Assembly: GCF_001757105.1 (NCBI RefSeq)
Contig: NZ_MDHN01000010.1
Coordinates: 62,001 to 126,000, forward strand
DNA: 64,000 nucleotides
Origin: Alteromonas confluentis
GTDB lineage: Bacteria > Pseudomonadota > Gammaproteobacteria > Enterobacterales > Alteromonadaceae
Direction: 5' to 3'
The notes below the pieces were generated by a model. That model was not told the DNA's origin, did no database searches, and worked only from the letters and a program-made list of their open reading frames with translations. Position 1 is the stretch's first letter; every line of letters starts with the position of its first letter. Both the position numbers and the translations under genes were made by a program. This document shows positions 9,196 through 16,944 of the stretch, piece after piece.

Positions 9196-10682
9196 TGCGT
9201 TTGCATAACATCGTTATCGCAGGAGGTGGTACGGCAGGTTGGATGGCCGCCAATCTCATCGCACATGCCTGGCGGGATAAACCCGTTTCGGTCACCCTGG
9301 TTGAATCCGCTGATATTCCTACCGTGGGTGTGGGTGAAGGGTCGACCCCTACATTAAAACGCTTTTTCAGTGATCTCGGTATTGCAGAGCAAGACTGGAT
9401 GCCAGCCTGCAATGCGACCTATAAAGTCAATATTCGCTTTCGCAATTGGAGTCCAGGTTCAGGCATTAAAGAATATTCACACCCGTTCATTAGTCAGCCT
9501 GATACATTCACAGAACGGGCATTTCATGTGAACTGCCATACTCGCCGATTAGGTCTTGATGTAAACACCCAGCCAGACGACTTTCTGCTCAACGGCTGGC
9601 TTGCAAAAGCGCACCGAGCCCCTAAAACACCGCCTAATTTTCCTTTTAGAATCGAGTATGGATATCACTTTGATTCCGCCCTGCTCGGCCGCTTTCTTAC
9701 AAAGCATGCAACTACGCTGGGAGTCATGCGTAAAGAAGGAAATATTGCGCAGGTTCTAAAACATGCCAATGGCGATATTCGCGGGCTTCAAATGGCAGAC
9801 GGCAGTTTTGTGGAAGGTGACTTTTTTATCGACTGCACCGGCTTCCGCTCTCTTTTATTACAACAGGCGCTCGAGGTAGGGTTTACGTCTTTCAGTGACA
9901 ATTTATTTAATGACAGCGCCGTTGTGTTGCCTACACCTGCTGCTGGGCAGCTACCTGTTGAAACCGTTTCAACAGCGTTATCCGCAGGCTGGGCCTGGTC
10001 TATTCCGCTTAGCCACCGCACCGGAAATGGCTATGTCTTTTCGTCAGCGCATATCAGTCACGATCAGGCTGAAACAGAACTACGACAGCACCTTGGTTTA
10101 GCTGATAATGACGGTGAGGCCCGCTTTCTTTCTATGAAAGTCGGACAGGCTCACAAGCACTGGCATCGAAATTGTCTTGCACTAGGCCTGGCGCAGGGAT
10201 TCATCGAGCCCCTGGAAGCCACTGCGCTTCACCTGGTACAACTTTCCACAGAATTCTTCATTGAACATTATGAGAAAGGTCATTTCGGTTCAGCTCACCA
10301 AGACACCTTCAACGCTCACATTAGCGAGCGATTTAATCGGGTTCGCGACTATATTGTGGCCCACTACAAACTGAATACCCGAGACGATACTGACTATTGG
10401 CGAGAGAACCGTAACAACATGGCGCTGTCGGAGTCGCTGCTTCAACTCCTTGATGTGTGGTATCGAAAGGGAGATTTGCCCGCCGAGATCCAACGGCAAA
10501 ATCTGCATCACCATTTCGGCACCACATCATGGCACTGTTTGCTTGCCGGCTACGGTTGCTTTCCCCCGCTAGCCAAGAATCAACCTGGATTAGGCGATTT
10601 ATTCGTAGAGAAAGATCTCGATGCGTTTTTCCGTGGCTGTTTACTTAATTTTCCTACTCAACAAGATTACCTACAACGGTAA
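9195..10682 (+). CDS. Flavin-dependent tryptophan-halogenase-like protein 2
   Basis: A 495-residue paralogue of the preceding gene, sharing one base with its stop (TGATG), so the two are probably translated in a coupled way. It has the FAD motif GGGTAG (10-15), GVGEGSTP, the Lys in NATYKVNIRF (K77), WAWSIP (266-271) and PLEAT with E341, so catalytic residues are also conserved. Divergence from copy 1 is substantial, which argues for different substrates or an obligate pair rather than a recent duplication. No flavin reductase partner, which such enzymes need for FADH2, is encoded nearby. The gene is followed after 18 bp by the broken GH97 gene. The biological substrate is unknown. Confidence 0.9.
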   Translation: MRLHNIVIAGGGTAGWMAANLIAHAWRDKPVSVTLVESADIPTVGVGEGSTPTLKRFFSDLGIAEQDWMPACNATYKVNIRFRNWSPGSGIKEYSHPFISQPDTFTERAFHVNCHTRRLGLDVNTQPDDFLLNGWLAKAHRAPKTPPNFPFRIEYGYHFDSALLGRFLTKHATTLGVMRKEGNIAQVLKHANGDIRGLQMADGSFVEGDFFIDCTGFRSLLLQQALEVGFTSFSDNLFNDSAVVLPTPAAGQLPVETVSTALSAGWAWSIPLSHRTGNGYVFSSAHISHDQAETELRQHLGLADNDGEARFLSMKVGQAHKHWHRNCLALGLAQGFIEPLEATALHLVQLSTEFFIEHYEKGHFGSAHQDTFNAHISERFNRVRDYIVAHYKLNTRDDTDYWRENRNNMALSESLLQLLDVWYRKGDLPAEIQRQNLHHHFGTTSWHCLLAGYGCFPPLAKNQPGLGDLFVEKDLDAFFRGCLLNFPTQQDYLQR

Positions 10683-10700
10683 TATCTCTGGATGTAACAC

Positions 10701-11755
10701 ATGCGCAATTCAACTCTTTTAACGGTAGTTTTTCTTTTGTTGCTTTGCGGCGCCATAGACGCACAAGCAATGGATACGAATAGCCGGGCTTAAAAACACG
10801 TACTCCATTCTCCTGATGGTAATTTGTCCGTCACCTTTGTAGTCAATGACGGCAGTCCAACCTATTCGGTCAGTTTGGGTGACAAGCTGCTTATTCGCCC
10901 TTCCGCGCTGGGTTTTCGATTTAAACACCAAGAGCCACTATCAAACAATCTTGAAGTAACAAATACTCGCCAGAAGCATCATCGTGATTCCTGGGACACC
11001 GTATGGGGAGAGCGAAAAACGGTTGTCGACAACTACGAGCAGCTCCAAATCGATTTGCAGGAAACCACAACACAGCACCGTCGTTTTTCGCTAATATTTC
11101 GGGCTTATAATGACGGCATCGCATTTCGTTATGCCATTCCACAACAACCTGAGCTCAACAGACTGACGGTTACCGAAGAACTCACTCGCTTTTCCTTTAA
11201 CCGAAATTTTCAGGCATGGTGGATCCCCGCATATAAAAACCAACGCTATGAGTATCAATATGCAAATTCGGCATTAAGCAGTGTCGATATCGCCCATACG
11301 CCAATCACCTTAGAAGACGACGGCATTATCATGGCGGTGCACGAAGCCGCGTTGTTGGACTACCCATCAATGACGCTGAAAAGTATTAACGATAATCAGA
11401 TCATCTTTACTGCAGATCTGGTGCCCTGGGCGAACGGTGATAAAGCGTATATCAATACGCCGTTTATTAGTCCCTGGCGTGTCATTCAGGCAGGAACCTC
11501 AGCCGTCGATCTCCTCAATAGCGATATCATGCTTAATCTTAACGCGCCTGCTGAGGAAAACATCGACATCAGCTATATCAAACCCGGTAAATACATGGGG
11601 ATATTGTGGGAAATGCACACTGGGAGCGCAATCCGGCCAGTTACCGAATAACAACCACCGAGATTGTTGGTGGCGAAAGCGTATTACTAAAACTACAACC
11701 CGGCGGTGGCGCAGCCTTGCATTTTGCTGCACTTTCCGCCGAATCGAAACAGTAG
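10701..11755 (+). pseudogene. GH97 (SusB-like) alpha-glucosidase remnant lacking the catalytic barrel
   Basis: The reading begins at ATG 10701 with a good signal peptide (MRNSTLLTVVFLLL...AIDAQA). It meets an in-frame TAA at 10791 and continues in the same frame as a GH97 N-terminal beta-sandwich (HSPDGNLSVTF to YIKPGKYMGILWEMH) up to about 11618. There the frame changes: reading one base off gives HWERNPASYRI...LKLQPGGGAALHF, which resembles the extreme C-terminus of GH97 enzymes, ending at 11753-11755. About 350 codons remain, against roughly 700 in complete SusB-type enzymes, and the whole TIM barrel with catalytic residues is missing. The joint falls on ATGCAC, which reads as EMH in one frame and as part of AHW in the other, so a deletion between short direct repeats is likely. 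It is placed as the last gene of the receptor-halogenase unit. Confidence 0.85.
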
Positions 11756-11796
11756 TAAATCACCCAACTTGGTTACGCATAACCTTATGGCGCTTA

Positions 11797-13686
11797 TTAC
11801 CGGGACAATATAACCGATTGAAGTGGTTCGAGTTTTAGTTGGATTATCCGTTTGCCACCAATTTTATGTGATGCGTGAGTGGTGTCAGACAATAAATCCG
11901 TAAAGATGGCAGCCCCGCGTTGGCTGTCATCTAACTGCGTGATGTCAGGAACGGTAAGCGTAACCTCGACAGCCTTTTCACTGTAAAAATTACTGACACT
12001 TATTAGCTGCGCTGATTCTGTGTGGCGCTGAAAAGCAAAAACAAATGGGTCGTCGCTCATACCATCAACCAACATAGTACATTGCAATGAACGATATTCA
12101 CCCGAGCTGGCCACAGGATGTGTTCTCGCGATATTCAATACGCGGAAATAGTAGTCTCGCAATGCGGCTTCATCTTCAGACAACGCGCCGCCATCAAATG
12201 CCCCATTGTTCATCCAACGCTGATGGGCGGGCACACCACCGTAATCGAAAATAGAAGTTCGGGTTGGCTGCCCAAAACCTAGCGCTTCACTGCCATCTTC
12301 GCCGACTTCCTGACCAAAATAAATAAGCATGGGCGATGCGCTAATAAGCGCTGATACCACCAAAGCCGGCTTCCCTTTCAACGGGTCGCCAGCAAAGTTT
12401 TGACTAGCAATACGCTGTTCATCGTGGTTCTCAAGAAAGTGCAACATGTGAGGAGCAATATCGGCATACTGCTGCTGAATATTATCAAGTGCAGATACAT
12501 TCCCGTTTCCCTGCATGATGCGTTTTAATGAATCATAAAAATCTACCTTGTCATACAAATAGTCCATTTTGCCCAAGTGAATGTAATCTCGGTACAGCGC
12601 AGGTTGATAGACTTCTGCCAACAGCAATGCGTCTGGATTTACCTGTTTTATCGCGCTATTAAGATAAGACCAGAAGGCCACAGGCACCATCTCAGCCATA
12701 TCGTATCGGAAGCCATCTACGCCTTTGTCCAGCCAGTACAGCGCAATATCGCGAAACTTAATCCACGAATCAGGCACTGTTTTTCCACGCCAGAAATTGG
12801 CGTGCTGCTGCAATGTGGCGTCAGAAGAAAGTGAGTCGGGAAACGCGGGAAATGCGTTTACGCTACCGGGTGAAACGCCATAATTTATTTTTACGGTCTC
12901 ATACCAATCGTTAACGTCAGGCTTAGCCTTGCTCGCACCGTTACCCGTCCAACGTGCGGGAAATTCATCGAATTCACCATCAACAAGCGGATGGGCTTCA
13001 CCACCTAAGGGCTCGGTTTGTGAAGTAAAGTCGGGGATTTCAAATTTTTCACCCGGCAGGTAATAGAAATTATTGTTCTTGTGGTAGGTTACCGTAGTGT
13101 CGTCATGTATCCCAAACGTCGTTTCCGGACGGGTAAGAGACTCGTACCGGCGGGCAACGTGATTTGGCACAATGTCAATGATCACTTTCAGGCCAGCATC
13201 ATGAGTACGTTGAATAAGTGCCTCAAATTCCGCCAATCGACGAGTAGGATCTACGGCTAAGTCTGGGTCAACATTATAATAGTCTCGTACTGCATAAGGT
13301 GAACCTGCACGCCCCTTTACCACATCAGGATCGTCAGGCTGAATACCAAACGCACTATAGTCTGTGACGGAAGCATGATGAGGTACACCGGTATACCACA
13401 CATGCGATACCCCCAATTTGCGGATTTCATTCAATGCTTTTGGCGAAAAATCTGCAAACTTACCCACACCATTCTCTTCAATGGTGCCCCAAGGCTTATT
13501 GGTTGTATTGGTGTTGCCAAACAGACGGGTGAACACTTGATAAATAATCACCTTATTCTGCTGCGCGTTTTGTTCTGCATCACGAGTAGGCGTTGTCACA
13601 TTCTGCTCCGGTGATTGCTGACATCCCATAACCATCACTACCGTGATAGTGAGGGATACGATGCGGTGTATTTGCCTGGTAAGCAT
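11797..13686 (-). CDS. GH13 alpha-amylase lipoprotein
   Basis: A 629-residue amylase-family lipoprotein with lipobox VMGC (Cys22). The catalytic barrel shows DIVPNH, GFRYDM (nucleophile D329), LLAEVY (acid/base E358) and LENHDE (D422), so it should be active on alpha-glucans. The start at ATG 13686 is chosen because GGAAGG stands just upstream and it gives a lipoprotein signal; an upstream start at 13728 would lie inside a terminator hairpin. It converges with the GH97 remnant. The predicted operator at 13754-13767 lies about 70 bp upstream. Its natural role is probably surface or periplasmic cleavage of starch before uptake by the TonB receptors. Confidence 0.92.
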   Translation of the reverse strand: MLTRQIHRIVSLTITVVMVMGCQQSPEQNVTTPTRDAEQNAQQNKVIIYQVFTRLFGNTNTTNKPWGTIEENGVGKFADFSPKALNEIRKLGVSHVWYTGVPHHASVTDYSAFGIQPDDPDVVKGRAGSPYAVRDYYNVDPDLAVDPTRRLAEFEALIQRTHDAGLKVIIDIVPNHVARRYESLTRPETTFGIHDDTTVTYHKNNNFYYLPGEKFEIPDFTSQTEPLGGEAHPLVDGEFDEFPARWTGNGASKAKPDVNDWYETVKINYGVSPGSVNAFPAFPDSLSSDATLQQHANFWRGKTVPDSWIKFRDIALYWLDKGVDGFRYDMAEMVPVAFWSYLNSAIKQVNPDALLLAEVYQPALYRDYIHLGKMDYLYDKVDFYDSLKRIMQGNGNVSALDNIQQQYADIAPHMLHFLENHDEQRIASQNFAGDPLKGKPALVVSALISASPMLIYFGQEVGEDGSEALGFGQPTRTSIFDYGGVPAHQRWMNNGAFDGGALSEDEAALRDYYFRVLNIARTHPVASSGEYRSLQCTMLVDGMSDDPFVFAFQRHTESAQLISVSNFYSEKAVEVTLTVPDITQLDDSQRGAAIFTDLLSDTTHASHKIGGKRIIQLKLEPLQSVILSR

Positions 13687-13713
13687 AGACCTTCCGTTGA
13701 TTATTTTTGTTAT

Positions 13714-13740
13714 AAAAAAACCGAGCATACAGGCTCGGTT
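13714..13740 (-). terminator. Intrinsic terminator of the acyltransferase gene, in front of the amylase
   Basis: On the minus strand AACCGAGC and GCTCGGTT form an 8-bp stem with a 6-nt loop, followed by seven T. It ends the acyltransferase transcript and lies only 28 bp before the amylase ATG. On the minus strand TTGTTT and TATGCT (16 bp apart) overlap the hairpin and could be the amylase promoter, so that its own transcript would start past the 5' arm; this is inference. Confidence 0.8.
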
Positions 13741-13753
13741 CCTTTAAACAATA

Positions 13754-13767
13754 AACATACGTATTCA
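13754..13767. promoter_or_regulatory. Predicted operator AACATACGTATTCA (variant copy 3)
   Basis: It matches the 14-bp site found at 4338 and 19946 in 12 consecutive bases (CATACGTATTCA). It sits between the acyltransferase stop and the start of the lipoprotein amylase, the only starch gene read from this gap. The location supports a role in amylase control. Confidence 0.55.
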
Positions 13768-13770
13768 GTG

Positions 13771-14664
13771 CTATGCTGCGCGTGTTTTCTGATCTTTTGT
13801 TGTTAGCATTGACGGATTCGGCTTGTGAATTGAGCCAAAATTAGGCACATCTTCCAGTTCTTTCATGATCTTGCGGTAAAAACGGTGCAGAGAAGGTGAT
13901 ATTTGTTGGAAGAACTCTTCTGGAGACAGCTGATAAGCAGCACGCTTACCATGATAATCAATCACCTGCCCTAACTGGTTAAATTCAATACCGAGCATCC
14001 GTAGGCTTCTGGCGAGCTTAGGCTCCATCATCACGTAGACATTTTCTACATCGCGCAATACGCAGATCGTTGCCGCAAAGAAATAGAGCGCTAATGTGAG
14101 ATACGGGAAATTTCGGTCTGGTTTGGTTTTCTTGAAACCTTTGTCGAGTGATTTGCCAGTCACTGGAGAAAGGTTTGTATCTGTTTCGCGACGGCGAAAG
14201 CGTTTGGGTATGGCAAGACGGGAAATTTCACAAACAGAATGTCGAGGAAGTCGCGCCGGGCTGTTTTCATCCATACGGATAGCCTCTGCACAATTTTGCT
14301 CGATGGGAAGCATTTGACCATTATGTTGCGGCATAACCACGCGGATGGTGCCTGCACAGTCACCTGTGGCTTTGTGCTTTATATAACAACTGATTGCATA
14401 CTCGTCGAATTCATCGACTTCCATTTTGTTTGGCCTTGTGTCTTCGAAGGCCATCTCTTCACAATATACTTGATGTCGGGTTCGGAAACACGCACGTTGG
14501 TCTCTCTCTTCGTGGGCGACAACAAGCGTAAAGTGTTCGAAGAAATGACTGGCAGCCGCATCAATGGCTTTGTTCATTTTCCGCTTTACTAGCGGTTTTA
14601 CGATGTGCTTAACACCAGGGACCTGATGGACTTTTTTAAAAGCATTTAACAAGCGACGTTTCAC
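13771..14664 (-). CDS. PEP-CTERM/exosortase-system-type N-acyltransferase
   Basis: A protein of about 297 residues resembling the acyltransferases found with PEP-CTERM/exosortase systems, which are related to GNAT/LuxI-type N-acyl amino acid or homoserine lactone synthases. Features seen include FRTRHQVYCEEMAFE near the N-terminus (autoinducer-synthase-like), CAGTIRVVMP, and CEISRLAIPKRFRRR. The GTG at 14664 is preferred because GGGAG lies 5 nt upstream; a TTG at 14676 is the alternative. No exosortase, PEP-CTERM protein or EPS gene is present in the window, so it is an orphan here. Product and substrate are unknown; similarity-based identification is moderately sure. Confidence 0.75.
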   Translation of the reverse strand: MKRRLLNAFKKVHQVPGVKHIVKPLVKRKMNKAIDAAASHFFEHFTLVVAHEERDQRACFRTRHQVYCEEMAFEDTRPNKMEVDEFDEYAISCYIKHKATGDCAGTIRVVMPQHNGQMLPIEQNCAEAIRMDENSPARLPRHSVCEISRLAIPKRFRRRETDTNLSPVTGKSLDKGFKKTKPDRNFPYLTLALYFFAATICVLRDVENVYVMMEPKLARSLRMLGIEFNQLGQVIDYHGKRAAYQLSPEEFFQQISPSLHRFYRKIMKELEDVPNFGSIHKPNPSMLTTKDQKTRAA

Positions 14665-15086
14665 TCTGACTCCCAACGATTCGAAAGAGGATTTTTTATT
14701 CTATTAATAAGTCTTACTTGGTGCTTCCGTGACTTCCCAAACAGCCCACACCTTGCGATGCGGGGGTCACCCTGCGAGATCAGTTTGAATAACGGATTTA
14801 AATAAATGCCACAACTCAAATGCATTCTTACAGCGTTACTACAATTTATTTTTATACTAAACGTACTTTTCCCAGAAATATTAAACAATATTCAGACCAA
14901 CTTTGTGCGGATCTAAAGATATTTAAAAATATAAAATGAAGTATTGCTTTATGAAAGTTGAAGAATTACTAAAAATTTACGATAAAAAATACGTCATTTA
15001 ACGTATTAAAATTATAACCTATTGATTTAAAGTGAATTTAACAGCTGCAAAACTGTATATTATTCATGCTAACTGCATGATATGTT

Positions 15087-15121
15087 GGTAAAAATATCGC
15101 TAGCAGTTTTTACCGGTTTTT
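15087..15121 (+). terminator. Plus-strand terminator-like hairpin without a known upstream gene
   Basis: GGTAAAAA (15087-15094) and TTTTTACC (15107-15114) form an 8-bp stem, followed by GGTTTTT. The T-run is on the plus strand only, while both flanking genes are on the minus strand. It could end a small plus-strand RNA, or be chance in AT-rich DNA. Confidence 0.35.
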
Positions 15122-15144
15122 CAAATTAATTGGAAAATTTTTAT

Positions 15145-15183
15145 GATCACTACTCTCGATCGATCAGATCAAACGATTAGATC
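15145..15183. repeat. Cluster of five GATC sites in 39 bp
   Basis: GATC occurs at 15145, 15158, 15162, 15167 and 15180, where one per 256 bp is expected by chance. Such density is known at Dam-methylation-controlled promoters and SeqA binding sites in enterobacteria. Function here is unknown. Confidence 0.5.
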
Positions 15184-15244
15184 GTAAAATATCCTGACAC
15201 TTTTTTACTATTCTTAGTAATGGTGTTGCAAAACAGGAACAGGT

Positions 15245-15766
15245 CTAAGACGAGCTGTTATTTTTAGGTATACGATGCTGATTATTGGTGTCTCGGGAAG
15301 CCCTAATCACATCATCACTGCGATCAAAATCCCCTTTCGCCAGTCGATCGTAAAGCACCACATTTACTGTAGCAGCAAGATTCATACAACCTTTGGTTGG
15401 AATATATACAACCTCGTCAGCCCACGCCAGCACTGATGCCGGTACAGACCCGTCCTCTGGACCAAACACATAAAAAGCATTGTCCGGATGAACGAAATCC
15501 GGCAAGGGTATCGCCCCTTCAACGAGTTCAATAACAACGGTTTTAGCGCCGTCCGGCACAGCCTGTTGCAAATCGGTAACAGCAGACGTGTTAATCACTT
15601 TATGCATTGCTTTGGTGTCTGCATAAAATTCCTTCGCTCGCTCGTAGCGCTCGCCAGTATAGAATACTGCAGATGCCTGGTAGCATCCCGCGGCGCGCAA
15701 AACAGATGCAACGTTAACGGGGTTTTTAGGGTTAACTAAACCTATTGCTGATTGCGTGTATACCAT
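15245..15766 (-). CDS. SpoU/TrmH-family RNA methyltransferase
   Basis: A 173-residue SPOUT methyltransferase expected to 2'-O-methylate a ribose in tRNA or rRNA with S-adenosylmethionine. Motif 1 is NPVNVASVLRAAGCY, motif 2 FGPEDGSVP, motif 3 NLAATVNVVLYDRL, matching the trefoil-knot SpoU core. There is no N-terminal RNA-binding extension, so it is a minimal catalytic-domain form, comparable in size to TrmL-like enzymes. The target nucleotide cannot be predicted. No strong ribosome-binding site was seen ahead of the ATG. It lies downstream of the patatin-like gene on the same strand with an 84-bp gap. Confidence 0.85.
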   Translation of the reverse strand: MVYTQSAIGLVNPKNPVNVASVLRAAGCYQASAVFYTGERYERAKEFYADTKAMHKVINTSAVTDLQQAVPDGAKTVVIELVEGAIPLPDFVHPDNAFYVFGPEDGSVPASVLAWADEVVYIPTKGCMNLAATVNVVLYDRLAKGDFDRSDDVIRASRDTNNQHRIPKNNSSS

Positions 15767-15850
15767 TTTACGAGTGTACTTCTACTGCTGCTTAAAAAAG
15801 GGGCGGCAGTATCGCAAATCTGAAATTAATAGCCAAATCCTTTCTGCAGA

Positions 15851-16669
15851 TTATGCCGCATTTGCATAAAGCGCACGCCGTGCCATCCTTCGCCCTTGCG
15901 CATACCCTTTAAGTAACTTGTATTTGTCCATAGTGAGACGTTTAACACAGAACGCCTGATCGGGTGCAATCACCGTTAACTTGCAATCAGAAGGCGGTGA
16001 GTTCAAGAATTCCAACGTTTGGTTGTAAGTCGCCGCCCGACGAAGCATGGCATTTAATAAACCAGGCTGTTGACCGTACATTCTGTGTAATAGCCAGTTA
16101 CTTTTCAATTCTGGTTTTGTAAAGCCACGGGCCTGGGAAAGAATCACAGTAATATCACGCGCCCCCATCTCATAAGCTTGGCGAACAGGAATAGAATCCC
16201 CTACTCCACCATCAACATAAGGCACACCATTAATGACAGGCTGTGTTCGATAAGCTGTAGGGATCGCACAGGATGCGACCATTAATTGGTCAACCGTATC
16301 TCGGGTAACGCGATGGTACTCACTGTCACCAGTTTGTGTGTTCGTAATGCCAACATACAAAGGAATACTCGCGTCAGGTGCCTTCAGAATTGCCTTTGCC
16401 TGATGCCACAACCAATGCACATCTGTCATATGCCCACCCTTGATAAACCGCAGCGGGCTGAAAAATTCGCTACGGGTCGCAAAATCAGTAATGATGGTTT
16501 TGCTCAAACCATGGGCCCCACAAACGTACGTCGATAAATTTGTTGCGCCTGCAGATACGCCAATAGCGAAATCGAAGGGGTAATAGTCCTCTTCCATAAA
16601 TTTATCTAACACACCGGCGGCAAAAATACCTCGCATTGCACCGCCCTCAACTACCAACGCAGATTTCAT
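15851..16669 (-). CDS. Patatin-like phospholipase (YjjU-type)
   Basis: A predicted cytoplasmic or membrane-associated lipid acyl hydrolase of 272 residues with the patatin Ser-Asp dyad: oxyanion loop EGGAMRGIF (8-16), nucleophile Ser39 in GVSAG, and Asp153 in DGG. The closest familiar relative is E. coli YjjU. ATG 16669 is preferred because AAGGA stands 8 nt upstream; an in-frame TTG at 16780 would add 37 residues without a ribosome-binding site. Substrate is unknown. The gene follows the TonB receptor 2 terminator by about 190 bp, so it probably has its own promoter. Confidence 0.85.
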   Translation of the reverse strand: MKSALVVEGGAMRGIFAAGVLDKFMEEDYYPFDFAIGVSAGATNLSTYVCGAHGLSKTIITDFATRSEFFSPLRFIKGGHMTDVHWLWHQAKAILKAPDASIPLYVGITNTQTGDSEYHRVTRDTVDQLMVASCAIPTAYRTQPVINGVPYVDGGVGDSIPVRQAYEMGARDITVILSQARGFTKPELKSNWLLHRMYGQQPGLLNAMLRRAATYNQTLEFLNSPPSDCKLTVIAPDQAFCVKRLTMDKYKLLKGYAQGRRMARRALYANAA

Positions 16670-16855
16670 ATCGCCTGTCCTTAACGTTGCCTGTTCTAAC
16701 TTTTCTCTGGTAAGACCAGCATGATTTGTACCAAAATGAAATGGCAGTGTGGCAGAGCTACGATTTAACGGTAAAGGCAATGTAGACCGCGATAAACGCG
16801 GGATAAGGACGAGTGTTCATGTGAAAAATAAGCACAATGATAGTGCTTAGTGCAT

Positions 16856-16895
16856 AAAAAACCGCCCCAGCGCGTCCTGCACTAGGGCGGTTTTT
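16856..16895 (-). terminator. Terminator after TonB receptor 2
   Basis: ACCGCCC and GGGCGGT (16861-16867 and 16885-16891) form the stem core, flanked by A5 on the left and T5 on the right, so it can act in both directions. The minus-strand direction ends the receptor transcript. Confidence 0.85.
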
Positions 16896-16944
16896 ACAGG
16901 CTAATGAAAATTTTACCTTTCAACTACTGATTTGCTTGACGCTA

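Larger units (their letters stand above)
14665..15244. other. AT-rich intergenic region of about 580 bp
   Basis: This is the gap between the RNA methyltransferase stop and the acyltransferase start. No convincing coding frame was seen; a 75-codon minus-strand frame at its left side overlaps the acyltransferase start and has no family resemblance. It holds a plus-strand hairpin with a T-run (15087-15121) and a dense cluster of GATC sites (15145-15183). It should contain the acyltransferase promoter, which could not be pinned down. Confidence 0.6.

Noticed and set aside
14661..14888. 75-codon minus-strand frame upstream of the acyltransferase
   Set aside because: Overlaps the acyltransferase start, AT-rich, no recognisable domain.
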